Origin: Cladophialophora immunda
Lineage: Eukaryota; Ascomycota; Eurotiomycetes; Chaetothyriales; Herpotrichiellaceae
Assembly: GCF_000835495.1 (NCBI RefSeq)
Contig: NW_015622546.1
Location: 498,883-562,882 of the forward strand
DNA: 64,000 nt
Direction: 5' to 3'
Under the pieces are notes generated by a model. It searched no databases, was not told the origin of the DNA, and worked only from the letters and a program-made list of their open reading frames with translations. Every line of letters begins with the position of its first letter. Position 1 is the first letter of the stretch. A program made the translations under genes and the position numbers. Below, piece after piece: positions 52,804 to 63,333 of the stretch.

Positions 52804-54576
52804 ATGTTGTGGTCGACGAACACCACATCTTTCGGAGGTGTTGCCATAGCCGATCATACCCTCAGCTCAGGCGCGGCTGTGGGTGAAGATGGCGAGCCTA
52901 GAAGAGGGGAGGCCGTCAGAAGGGTCCGACACGGCCGATGCCCAACTCTCGACTTCGCAGAACTGGCCGATGGGCTCAAACTGGCCGATCTGAATGATGT
53001 TCTGAAGATAGGTGGTTTGTGCACTGGTATGCTCGCATATCGCCGCAGGGAGTGTGTGAAAAACATTCAGTGGGCGAGGCATGCTATGGGCCATGTCGAT
53101 GGCGTTGACTCTTACACAATACCGAGAGCCAGAGTGCTGGAGTGCTGGAAATACGACGGCTTCGAAGATGTCTGCGAGGGCAAGAATCTCAGACTGCTGG
53201 ATCTGACAGGCGATGCGCATCCTCGTGATTTCGATGAAAGGCTGCGAGTATGCCTAAAACAAACCGAGGAGTATCGACCCTTGAAGCCACCCGAAGCCAG
53301 GGAACTACAAGGAGGGTTTCGGGTGATAACATGCGATTGGCCGCACAGGCACTTGGGGATCACAATTGGGCGACAGGCTTTCGAACTTGTTGAGAGTGAG
53401 TTTTGCTTACACAATGCGACCCTTCCTGCATTCGTCGACGATGGCGGAAACTTCTTGATGCACAAGATAACCGATGACAATGGCCGGACCACCAAAATCC
53501 AGGTTGTGGTCAAGGTTGTGCAAAAGCTGGAAATATCCAATTGTTTATTGTCGCTGACCTTCGACGTCGCGAAGAGTTGGACCGATGCATTCATCTGCGG
53601 AGATGGCATCTTGTTCCAGAAACCGGACGACAAGACCTATGGCAACCAAGGGCACCAACTTGTGGCGCTCCTTCTGTCGTGTGCCCCGGGCCTCTGGGCA
53701 AATCCCCTACTGTTTCCAGCAGCTCTCCTCCAAATGTGTGCGATGCGAATGCTCAAGAGAACCGAGACAATTCAATGGCCGCGGCTCGATCTTACGGATA
53801 ATCTTGGTGAGATCAATGTCGCGTGGGCAACAGCCCAGTTGCATAGTATACTGCAGCAGATATTGACACTGCAATGTGTTGCCGATTGGCAAACGAGATA
53901 TGGTGATTGGCTCCTAGATATAGAGAGTGACTTGGCTGCTGATCCGGAGCTCATCAAGGGCACAGAAGGTTTCACAAGCGTCAGGTGTGCAATAGGCTTT
54001 ATCACATCAAGTCTCAAAGGGGTGAAAGAACGCTTCAACACCGGAGAACGCGAAGCTCAATCGCAAATAGCGCTCTTATTCAGCGTTATCGGACAGCGAG
54101 ATGCGCTGATGTCTCAAAAAGCCAACGAGCTGAACCTGGAGGTTGCTCGTGCCACGAAAGAAGACAGCATCTCCATGTCGACCTTCACCTTCATAACTGC
54201 GATCTTCTTACCACCTACCTTCGTGGCGACACTCTTCAGCATGAGCATGTTCGATTGGTCGGATGGCAGCGGTGGGGATGCAGCTCATCACACCTTGTCG
54301 AGCAAATTCTGGGTGTTCTGGGTTGTCTCTGCCCCGTTGACGGCCTTGACGATTGTCGGCTGGTATGTTTGGTACAAACGTGCCGACCACAAGTGGCAGA
54401 CTAGGCTTGACCACATGAGTCACCGCGTTGTTGTTGATGAGTGGAGTCAATGGCAAGGGCAGACAACACAGAAAGATGAGACGGCGAAACGACACAGGAG
54501 TGACCAGGTTAGGCTATCTGGATATGGACAGGAGTGCAGAAATGCCTCAGCGCAGAAGGAACCAAGTTGTGTCTAG
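52804..54576 (+). CDS. CorA-like two-transmembrane protein (fungal divergent branch)
   Basis: 590 residues, no intron needed. A long soluble N-terminal part (about 1-440) has no motif I recognise. A coiled-coil-prone stretch follows, FSVIGQRDALMSQKANELNLEVARATKEDS (two pieces, about 425-455), then the CorA-like end: SMSTFTFITAIFLPPTFVATLFSMSMFDW and a second hydrophobic segment (about 500-525, FWVFWVVSAPLTALTIVGWYVWY). This is the CorA Mg2+-channel topology, two C-terminal helices, but the canonical GMN motif at the end of helix 1 is replaced by SMSMF. Such proteins are common in filamentous fungi, and ion transport cannot be assumed. N-terminal boundary uncertain. The stop is only 78 bp from the facing stop of the next gene. 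Confidence 0.75.
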   Translation: MLWSTNTTSFGGVAIADHTLSSGAAVGEDGEPRRGEAVRRVRHGRCPTLDFAELADGLKLADLNDVLKIGGLCTGMLAYRRRECVKNIQWARHAMGHVDGVDSYTIPRARVLECWKYDGFEDVCEGKNLRLLDLTGDAHPRDFDERLRVCLKQTEEYRPLKPPEARELQGGFRVITCDWPHRHLGITIGRQAFELVESEFCLHNATLPAFVDDGGNFLMHKITDDNGRTTKIQVVVKVVQKLEISNCLLSLTFDVAKSWTDAFICGDGILFQKPDDKTYGNQGHQLVALLLSCAPGLWANPLLFPAALLQMCAMRMLKRTETIQWPRLDLTDNLGEINVAWATAQLHSILQQILTLQCVADWQTRYGDWLLDIESDLAADPELIKGTEGFTSVRCAIGFITSSLKGVKERFNTGEREAQSQIALLFSVIGQRDALMSQKANELNLEVARATKEDSISMSTFTFITAIFLPPTFVATLFSMSMFDWSDGSGGDAAHHTLSSKFWVFWVVSAPLTALTIVGWYVWYKRADHKWQTRLDHMSHRVVVDEWSQWQGQTTQKDETAKRHRSDQVRLSGYGQECRNASAQKEPSCV

Positions 54577-54654
54577 CTGAGCCGGAGGATGATTGGGCTT
54601 GATCCATACCTATCGTCGAATAGCAGCGACATGACGTTGCCAGTCGTTGAGCAG

Positions 54655-56266
54655 CTACAGCTTGGGCGTTGGTTGGAAGTACAGTCGTGGGCTCATTATA
54701 TCTGAGCTATCCAATGTCATGGACGGCAACAACTTCTCCAGCCGGGAAGTGTTGAGAAAACCTGGGTTTGCTTGGTCGAGACTGGTGATGCCCAGCAGTT
54801 GCATTGCGATCGTCAACTCCTCCTTTAGAACTGCGGGAGGGAAAAGTCAGTACTACGCCAACCCAAACCAAAACTTGTCGGAAGATCCCAAGTATACCAT
54901 GATGAGAAACGTCAACAGGGGTCGATTACTTACTTGCGAGAGCTCGGAGAACACCGTTCTCGCCATAGGCCAGAGCGTACAGACAAGGACGCCCTACACA
55001 AACAGCACGAGCGCCTAGGCAGATGGCTTTCAAGACATCCGTCCCTCGTCGAACGCCACCGTCAACGATGACCTCCATCTTTGTCAAAATCTCGGGGCAT
55101 GTCTTTTGGATCTCAAGAAGCACGAGAATCGCGGGCGGTGTCGTGTCCAGAGCCCGACCTCCATGATTCGAGAGGTAGATGCCGGCACAACCGATTTCCG
55201 CGGCGATTTTGGCGTCTTCCGCTCGCTGAATGCCTTTGACAAAGACTGGGAGTCCCGTGTGACGCGCGATCCATTGGATATCTGCCCAGTTGAGGTCGGG
55301 GTCGATCACGTTGTTCACGGGCGGAGGTGCAACTTGACGAACCAGTTCCGAACCCAACGGCGGGCCCGAACCTGGTCCAGATGTCTTGACTTCTGACTCG
55401 TTGTCACTACTGCTCAAGATCAAGGTCGAGGACCCCTTTGCAGACTCTCTCTTGCTCAGCACGGGCGAGTCGGACGTCACCATGATTGCTCGAGCTCCAA
55501 GTCGACGCGCTTCGTCCAAGGTGCGAGTCAGTTCGCTACGGTCGCGATTGGCGTATAATTGAAAGAAAAAAGGACGGCCAGAACCGAGGGCTTCAGATAT
55601 CTCGGCAAGCGAAAATGATCCCATAGTCGGGGCAATGGGAGGGACGCCAAAACGCTGGGATGCCCTCGCAATCGCAACCTCGCCGTCGCGGTGAAAGAGC
55701 CGGTTCGACGACGTAGGTGCCACCATTATAGGGCATGAAAGCGTGAGACCGAGGAATTGCGTACTCGTATTTACGCTTCCAACCCCTTGCAGGAGACGTG
55801 GACGGAACATCACCCGACTGTACACTTTTCGGTTCTCCCGCTCTGTGATTCCATCCTCGGTGGCGCCCGAAAGGTACAAAAGTGCTTTTCTCGTGAGTGC
55901 TGGCGATGCGGCTGCTTCGAACTGGTGAAGACTGGTGATTGACTCTAGCGGAGGCAGCGAGGGATGCTGCTGCCGCTTGTTCAAACCCTCCTTCGCCGGC
56001 ATGGGAGAGTCGCTTGCCTCGAGCTCCCCTATCCTTCTCTGCTCCCCAAAATGTCGCTGCACAAGCGCCGGACTGTGAATTTCATTGTATACCTCGCTGC
56101 CGTCCTTCCCTAGGTGTTGGACGATGAGCTCTGCGCCGCCTGGGTGCTGAGCGGCAAAGTCTGAAAAGTCCCAAACTGTGCCGTTGAGTGCAATCCAACC
56201 ATCCTCCCCCGTGGCGTGCTTCTTCAATTCATGCACAGCAACCCGTCGCTTGGTAGTAAGAGACAT
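54655..56266 (-). CDS. Cytochrome b5-fused FMN-dependent alpha-hydroxyacid dehydrogenase (L-lactate dehydrogenase b2 type)
   Basis: Two exons, 56266-54934 and 54830-54655, phase 1, with a 103-nt intron (donor GTAAGT, acceptor CCCGCAG); 502 residues. The start is the first ATG (MSLTTKRRV); the frame upstream offers only a GTG. Cytochrome b5 domain (about 5-85): heme ligands H41 in HPGG and H64 in EIHSP. FMN domain (about 110-500): CPIMVAPTSSN, FFQLYANRDR, FVKGIQRAEDA (Lys), SNHGGRALD (catalytic His and Arg), VDGGVRRGTDVLKAICLGARAVCVGRP, and exon 2 with ELTIAMQLLGITSLDQ. Family enzymes oxidise L-lactate or similar 2-hydroxyacids and pass electrons through the heme. No mitochondrial presequence is evident (unlike yeast Cyb2), suggesting another location or acceptor. 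The neighbouring permease and oxidases suggest a metabolic cluster. Confidence 0.92.
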
Positions 56267-57113
56267 GGTTTTTGATGGCACTCACCTCACCCAACCGTCG
56301 TGCGGCAATGGCTGCGGAATCAGGAATCACCAATTTTTACGTTGTCAGCACATAATGTGGTGGATGTAGGTCGGTGCCACATGCCAGAGATTCCTCAAGC
56401 CAGTGTGGCCCCTTGCGGACAAGGCCGAATTCCTCGCAGCGAGACGAGCTCGTGTGTGATAGCGAGTCGGGATAAGACATGGACAAGAGCGATGATGGAG
56501 CGACGGAGTTTCCGATTTCATCCGGGGCCGTGCCAAGATCGTATCTTCCCTCAGCCTCGCAACTCCGAACCAAAGATCGATGGAAGCATTTGCTGTCGAA
56601 GCCGAAGATAAAGGGCGTACAACTAACTCTATTCGACAGGGAAAAGATGCAGTACAAAACAGTGCTAGTTATAAGGTGCTCAGTAAGGTGCTCACGAAGT
56701 CTGTTCCGGACACGAAAAGATACTGCGCCTGGACTGGTGAGTTGACGTTTGCCATTTACAGCGCAGACACATCGCACCGCGGTCAATATCTCGCATCGAG
56801 AGAGGGATATCACGACAAACCCCTGATATCACGCAGAGAATCGCTTAGTGATTAAGATTGCAGCTACAACTAGATTCCAAGTAGGCTGTTCTTTTAATGA
56901 TGATTCCGAAGCGTAAATCATAAACAAAACCATATCCGGTGTGAACATTTTTCCTATGTAGTATTTACATCTCGAGGCAGGCGACGGTACGATCTGCACT
57001 TGGCATATACACTACCATCAGTCCAGAATCTGGCCAACGTGCTCGAAAAACAGGTTTAATTGTCACTAGCAATGATGCAGAAAGCAACAGTGATACAGCT
57101 GTCCGAGTCCCAC
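56267..57113. other. Intergenic
   Basis: Upstream of the b5/FMN dehydrogenase and downstream of the permease. No supported ORF. Confidence 0.5.
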
Positions 57114-58746
57114 TTATGCATCATCCTGGTGATGATGAGAAGAACCATGTGGCACAATCTCAAAGGCCAACGCCTCCGGAACGCAGTACTTGTCCTTCAC
57201 AATGAACCAATTACCAATGGAAAGCACCAAACAGCCAATGGCGACCACCGAGGCCCAATTCATATTGTCAGTGGTGACCGGGTAGTTCAGGGGAAAGCTC
57301 AGGAAGACCACCTCGAAGCAGATCCAGCCGATCATGAGGATGTTGAGGACGATGCCCGCGCGGCCGAGGTTGATGTATCGGTTGGCGGGTAGTCGTTCCC
57401 GACCCTGGAGCACCAGCAAGACCACGGGTAGGCCGTATGAGATTCCGAAACAGATGCCGGCGGATCCGTAGATGGCGTTCAGAACATACGCGGGGGCGAA
57501 TTCGAGGAAATCGAAAGCGAGGGCTACCACCGCGCACGCCAGCACCGAGTTGACGGGAACGAGCGTCTTGTCGTCGACCTTAGTGAGCCACGAGCCGTAC
57601 GGAAGACCTCCGGACTTGGCGAAGGACCAGGTAATGCGACTCTCGCCGGTCAGGCAGGCGTTGCAGCCCTGGATGAAGGATGCGGAAAAGATGATGCCGA
57701 TGGTGACCAGGAAGCCCGTGTTGTTCCACGCATCCCAGCAGATCTGGAAAATAGGCTGACCACCCAGAGGCGCCAGGAGACCCTCGGGGTTGACGGTGCA
57801 GAACAAAAGCACGATGATCATGACGAATGCCCCCAAAAAAGAGAGGAGGAACGACCCGATCATGATTTGTGGGACGCGTCGCTGAGGATTGGGCAGCTCT
57901 TCGGTCAAGTGCGTTGCGCCGTCGGGGAGACACAGAGCCACCAGCGTGGGCAACATCCCGAGACAGAAAACGAGGCCGTCCGAGCCCCAGCCGGTGTTGT
58001 TGATGACATCGATGAAGACCGTTTTGGCGTGGGCTTTCGGCTGCGCCTTGGCGAGGAGCGCCACGATGATGTAGACGACGGCCACGTTGATGGCGACGAC
58101 AAAGAATTTGGTGACGGCCGGATAGAATTTGATGAGCCAGGTGTTCATGGCGATGGCAATGATGAACATGACGATGGACAGCAAAAAGCTCTGGTAATGC
58201 TGGGGAACGTAGCTGCTGTTAAGGATGTTGGCGGTTCCGAGGATGAACTGTGTGCTTAGAAAGTAGCCACCGGCGACGGCGAAGTTCCACCCCCACAGAG
58301 TCATGATTCCGTTGAGGTAGGTGAGGAAACGACGGTATTTTGGCGGAGCCAGGATGGCCGTCCAGTATGTTTGGCCTTGAATGTTGGTCAGGAACAGGGG
58401 GGAAACAAGCCTCTGGTGCGAACATCTACTCACCTGCAACATGGGGATATGCTGACGATAGCTCGGCAAAGTTCAGCACGACGTTGCCTTGACCGACCGC
58501 GGCGACGATAAAACACCAGAAAAAATAAGGGCTTCCCCCGACACCCAGGGTGAATTGCATATACCCAGCGATGGCCAGCGGGGCGCAGCCAAGGGTGTAC
58601 TGGACGCCCAGCACGCTCCAGAGACTGAAGCGCTCCTCGTCGAGCTTAGTGACGGCATGCTGTTCGACGGACTTGTCGGTGGTGATGGACTCGAGGGGTT
58701 CACCCGTGATGTCCTCGGTGGAATGGTGTTTTGTGGTGTCTGACAT
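57114..58746 (-). CDS. APC-superfamily amino-acid/GABA/choline-type permease
   Basis: Two exons, 58746-58434 and 58375-57114, phase 1, with a 58-nt intron (donor GTGAGT, acceptor TTCAAG); 524 residues. The ATG at 58746 starts a hydrophilic N-terminal tail (about 1-40), followed by about 12 hydrophobic segments. The first repeats carry FSLWSVLGVQYTLG, AELSSAYPHVAGQTYWTA, GWNFAVAGGYFLSTQFIL and VFCLGMLPTLVALCLPDGATHLTEELPNPQRRVPQIM, the last being characteristic of the fungal Uga4/GABA and choline permease group. The protein should be in the plasma (or vacuolar) membrane and take up amino acids, GABA or quaternary amines. The exact substrate is not decidable from sequence. It is divergent from the BBE-like gene, with 1.17 kb between the starts. 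Confidence 0.9.
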
Positions 58747-59915
58747 CTTGCGCAATCCAGCGAGGATGCAGCGGCACAAACAAAGATAAAAATGTGCACG
58801 GAACGTCTTCTCGCTTCTCCAGGAATGGAGGAAGAGCCTAGAGGGTTGCCACCACCGGACATTGCATGAGTTTATATCTTGTTGAGAACGTAGAGGGGGT
58901 TTCCGGGCTCCCTTAGACTGTGAGGTCCAGTCCATGAGAGGCGCCTGGGCACCGCTGCCCCTAGAAATCTCACTTGGACGGATTTCCCGAAGTCTGGGCC
59001 GGGAAGCTTGATAGACTCGTATCAACGTTTTGCTCTGTGCAAGCGGGATCCACTATAAAAACGATGATTGGTCAAAACCGGCCTAAGCAGTCTAGCGCGA
59101 CTTACCTAGGTCTGTATACGGACTTGCACCCCCCGCGAGTATGGGGAAGATTGCGGCAACCAATGTGGAGCTTATTTTATCTCGGTCTTTCCACGTTATC
59201 GATCCAGGTCTCTATCAAGATTAGGGGACGTCAGTAAAACTGAGGAGTAACTTTGCGAGGGTCTGCGAGCTTGGACGGTAAAGTGATGAAGTCTGGAGAC
59301 CCATAGTCCCGTTGTTATTCGTCTAGACACCAGTCGTTGTAGCAAGTGTAACAGTCCTCGCGTACGGCGAAGTGAATGGTGGGGAAACTGCCGATTTCTG
59401 GGGAAGGCTACTTACAACACTACCCTGCCCTCAATCCGGGGGTCAGGTGGCACGTTCTCCATGTCGTCTGGGGTACAAGTTGCAGACGGTCCTTGTACAA
59501 GCATCTGAGCCCGCTTTGAGAGGCACGGAGGCCTGCGGAGCCAAAAAGGAGGGACTAGAGCTCGACCTCGACGGAGGTTCATTCGGAATTTCCGGCCATA
59601 TCACAGACACTCGACCAGCTCTTTTGGCGAAAACCAACCGGCCTGCCGCCGGCCCAGTCCTCGATGAAAAGGCCCACCGCTTAGGAAGAGCTACAAACAC
59701 AGCGGCGATGGGGTTCCTTATGCCCGTCTTCCGGATTTCTTCGAAGCCAAGTCTATAAAATTGTTGATACTGCGGCCTGGTAATGAAGAACCTCTTGTCC
59801 AGCACTCTATTGCATTGCCCCTGCACTGTATTTTCTGCACCCTCGGTCTCGCTCTGAACATCGCATTCGGCTCAAAAGGTATCGCTTCCTGTCAACCGAC
59901 GCATCACTTTTCGAT
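58747..59915. promoter_or_regulatory. Divergent promoter region, permease / BBE-like oxidase
   Basis: 1.17 kb between the two start codons. The ORFs at 59372-59758 (+) and 59443-59826 (-) overlap one another and show no domain, so I do not call them. No specific operator identified. Confidence 0.45.
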
Positions 59916-61536
59916 ATGGGCAGCATCGACATATCCAGCACCACGGATCATGTGGTGGGTAGTCATTATCCATTCGACGGGCTCTGGAGCTCCTACTAAC
60001 CTACAAGCTAGGTCTCCGAGCTCGTTCGAGAATATCCTCAACAGATCTTCACTCCTGGCCAACCTTCATACCTAGCTTCCCAGCAAAGTTACTGGTCCGA
60101 GATCCTGAAAGAGATTGCGCCGCGGTGTTTCTTCCAGCCCCGCAGTGCCGCGGAAGTGGCGCACGCCGTTTCGCTATGTGTCAAGGCACAATGCCCGTTC
60201 GGTGTCAGGAGTGGAGGTCACGCGCATGTCTCGGGAGCGTCGTGCGTGCCTGACGGTGTTCAGATTGATCTGTCCAAGCTCAACACAATCACAATCGACC
60301 GAAGCAATAGCACCGCGCGGGTCGGGGCAGGCAATACGTGGAGACGGATCTATGGCGAGCTCGAGAAGCAAGGCTATATCGCCGTTGGTGGAAGATCTGC
60401 AGATGTCGGGATTGGTGGTTTTCTTGTCGGCGGTACGTGATTCTCCGCGACAAAATAGGACGACCGCCCAGCCCTCTGTGACTGTTCCTAGAGGCTGACT
60501 TTTGTACCTTACAGGAGGCATTTCGTTCTTCGCGGCCGAACACGGCTGGGGCATCGACAACGTTCGAGCTTTCGAGATCGTGCTGGGTTCCGGCGAGGTG
60601 GTCACTGCAAGCCCGGACAGCGAACCGGAGCTCTTTCGCGCTCTAAGGGGCGGCGGCTCCAATTTCGGAGTCATCACGTCTTATACGCTCAACATCTACC
60701 CTTACCGCGGCATGTGGGGAGGTCGTACTCTGGTCGACCCGAATTGCGCCCAGGAAGCGATTGAGGCGTACGCCGATTTTGTGCCCCGGCTGGATGTCGA
60801 CCCCAAGGGCCACACGATTGTCATCTTCGACACCAACGGGGAAGAAGTCATTATCCGACAATACCTGGTGTATTCGCACCCGAAGCCGAATCTCCCCATG
60901 TATCACGGCCTGCTCAAAGTGCCCACCCTCGAATCTCCTCTCGGGCTGACGGACTACTCGGCGTTGGCGGCAGACATTGCCGATCTCCAAGGCGGTCACG
61001 GCCTTCGTCACAATTGTTCCACGCTGACCATCAAACTGGACGTGGGTCTCATGCGATACACATACGATCTGTACGTCGAGGCATCTCGAGCCGCAAAGGG
61101 CTGGGCCTATGGATGCCTGGAGTTTCACGCCATTCCTCGTTCCCCCAAGCCCGAAGAGAACATGTACAACTTGAAGAGGGAAGACGGGCATCTAATATCC
61201 ATCATGCTGGCGTTCAGCACGGCAGAGTCCCAGTACGACCAAGCGGTGCTGGACATGCAGAGCACCATTCTCGGCAAGATCAAGGACGAGGCGACGCGGA
61301 GAGCGCTCTACCATCCGTTTCTGTTTGCAAACTACGCGGGGACATTCCAGGACGTGGTCGGAAGCTACGGCGAGAGCAGTGTCAAATATCTATCCAAGAT
61401 GGTTGACAAATATGACCCGGGCCGTGTTTTCCAGCAGCTCAAGCCTGGTGGATTCAAGGTCGACGCTGCTCTCCGGCATCGCCCTGCACTAGGGTCAGAG
61501 AAGTCTGTGGGCCAGGAGCAAGCTCCAAAACTTTAG
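59916..61536 (+). CDS. Berberine-bridge-enzyme-like FAD-linked oxidoreductase
   Basis: Three exons, 59916-59954, 60012-60432 and 60515-61536, all phases agreeing; 493 residues. Intron 1 has a textbook CTACTAAC branch point. Exon 1 is only 13 codons (MGSIDISSTTDHV). The FAD_binding_4 domain begins with the IFTPGQPSYLASQQSYW block, then FGVRSGGHAHVSGAS with H83 as the expected covalent FAD ligand. Ser142 lies where bicovalent members have Cys (GGRSADVGIGG). Then GGISFFAAEHGWGIDN, LFRALRGGGSNFGVIT and the BBE-type C-terminal FANYAGTFQDV block. There is no signal peptide, so it should be intracellular, unlike many secreted relatives. Such enzymes oxidise alcohols, amines or sugars, with O2 as usual acceptor, and are common in natural-product clusters. 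Substrate not known. Confidence 0.92.
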
Positions 61537-62192
61537 GTTCATAAAAAATATCTGCTGGGTTGCGAAATCCTGTGGAACAACTTTGGTCGTTCAGGTGCTC
61601 CACGATGCAAGGGTGGCGTGTCAAGGCTTACAAGGACTGCAGATAAAACCAAATTCACTACAAGCGTTGCAACCTGTGGGGACTTTGCAAAATAAGGAAA
61701 AATAGGCGTGTTTCGGATTCGAGGCTGTGTAGGGGGGATATCGTAGGTAGGGTTTGAATATTTGTCCGGCCGTACATCAAACAGGCATGAGAAAAGGTTC
61801 CGAATAACATGAACTATGATCCGTTCTCTGCGTTTATTTTTATGGCAGATCTTCGTGTTCCCTGGTATACGCTCCAAATTGGAAGGCGAACCCAAAGCAG
61901 AGTATATAGATTACGCAAACGATAGAGGTAAGGTTCCCAGCAGGCATTTATTGACTTGGACTGTCTGTAGACGGCAACTTATAGACGATTGGGTCTTGCT
62001 GTCAGTCTTTCATGAAGCGCCAGAGAAAATCTAGTCGTGGGCGCTGCCATGAATGTTAAACGAGGCCCTGACTTTTACTCTTGTCCTTCTCGTCAGCCGT
62101 TTTGCCCTCCGTCGCGCCTCATGCAACTCGCATGCTCCTTGCATCTTGCTACGTTTGAGGGAACAGAGTGTAACCGCCCGTATATAGTTACC
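61537..62192. other. Intergenic between convergent BBE-like and DUF1349 genes
   Basis: Two facing 3' ends; AT-richer than the genes. The 72-codon ORF at 61816 has no recognisable domain. Nothing supported. Confidence 0.5.
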
Positions 62193-62879
62193 CTACAATC
62201 GACTGCCTTGAACCGTCTCAACCTGGAAATCGTCGAAGGTGACCGAAAACCCCTCAGTTGTGGTGTTGTTCGTATCCGGTCGGGAAATATAGATGCATAT
62301 CCAGATATCCGGGTCCGCGTCTTGGAGGTTCGCAAACGGCCAGGTGAAGAGCCGGATGGTAGAGGGCTCTTGTTTCCTAGCAGCAGAGTCGTCGGCTGGA
62401 GGAATCACCCGCGCCAAGAGGCCAGAGCCATGTCGCAAAAACTCGATAGTGAGCGATTCGAGATGTTTGGGTGTCGTTGGCCACGTCGACCAGTCCAGTT
62501 GATGGTTGGATCCCGCCACGGCGATGATCGGGTTCTCTCCAATGACTTCCAGGCCATATTTGATGTAGTAAGGGGCGGATTCTGCATCTCCAGGGTGTTT
62601 GGCATTGGGGGTCGGCAAACCAGGCAGAGGTCGAACGAACAGCATTCCAACCTGATCGCATTCACACATCTTCGATAATGAAGGCCATCTGAAAGTCGCT
62701 CGGGCGCTCTTGAAGTCGGCTGCTCTTAATGCTACTTTGGACAACGGAGACGCGAATTGCCAAGGTCTGACTTTGGGGTTGAACGGAATGCCGACCACAT
62801 CTTTCCCCGGTGTCACAGTCAGAGTGAGAGGACCTGAGTCCTCGTCTCGATTGACGGCTTCGATCTTAAGTGAAGACAT
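62193..62879 (-). CDS. DUF1349 family protein (concanavalin A-like fold)
   Basis: 228 residues, intronless. Contains blocks I recognise as DUF1349: TVTPGKDVVGIPFNP near the N terminus, FRWPSLSKMCECDQVGMLFVRP in the centre, YYIKYGLEVIGENPIIAVAGSN, STWPTTPKHLESLTIEFLRHGSGL, and a C-terminal WICIYISRP. The family has a jelly-roll/concanavalin A-like fold and no established enzymatic activity (some members carry regulator names without proof). No signal peptide, so cytosolic. It is divergent from the adjacent dioxygenase, so the two may share a control region. Confidence 0.8.
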   Translation of the reverse strand: MSSLKIEAVNRDEDSGPLTLTVTPGKDVVGIPFNPKVRPWQFASPLSKVALRAADFKSARATFRWPSLSKMCECDQVGMLFVRPLPGLPTPNAKHPGDAESAPYYIKYGLEVIGENPIIAVAGSNHQLDWSTWPTTPKHLESLTIEFLRHGSGLLARVIPPADDSAARKQEPSTIRLFTWPFANLQDADPDIWICIYISRPDTNNTTTEGFSVTFDDFQVETVQGSRL

Positions 62880-63333
62880 TGACGCAGATGGATATGCTTT
62901 CCTCAGATTGAGCCCATGTCCCAGCGGGACGCATTTATTTTTGACAGCACAAGTGGTTGAGCGACCCTCCAGGTCGAGCTGTATGCTTCCTCAGGCTAAC
63001 ATTGACCGTGAATGAAGGGGGAACATGATTTTCGGACTTTCCGCACCCAGTCTGATAGGCACTTACTACGAGTTCTCCGATGGAGAATTGGGTTTTGGTG
63101 TTCGCCATTTGCTTTTTCCAATATGCTCGGCTTGAGAACGGCTTTTATCTGCCATATCCACAGTAGAACCCCAGTAGGTCCCGGATTTCATTGATAATGT
63201 AAGTTATAAATTACAACAGGAGGCAATTAGGACTTGGAATATCCAAGTGAATTTTTTCGTCAGCCCAAATTCCCGAGACCAAGAAGGTCTCTTTGTTACC
63301 TCTAACATTGCGAAGGATCCTCTACTGCCACCA
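62880..63333. promoter_or_regulatory. Short divergent promoter region DUF1349 / dioxygenase
   Basis: 454 bp between two start codons on opposite strands. No ORF of note and no operator identified by eye. Confidence 0.5.

Noticed and set aside
59372..59826. Overlapping 128- and 127-codon ORFs between permease and BBE-like gene
   Set aside because: On opposite strands over the same bases, no domain; more likely promoter DNA.
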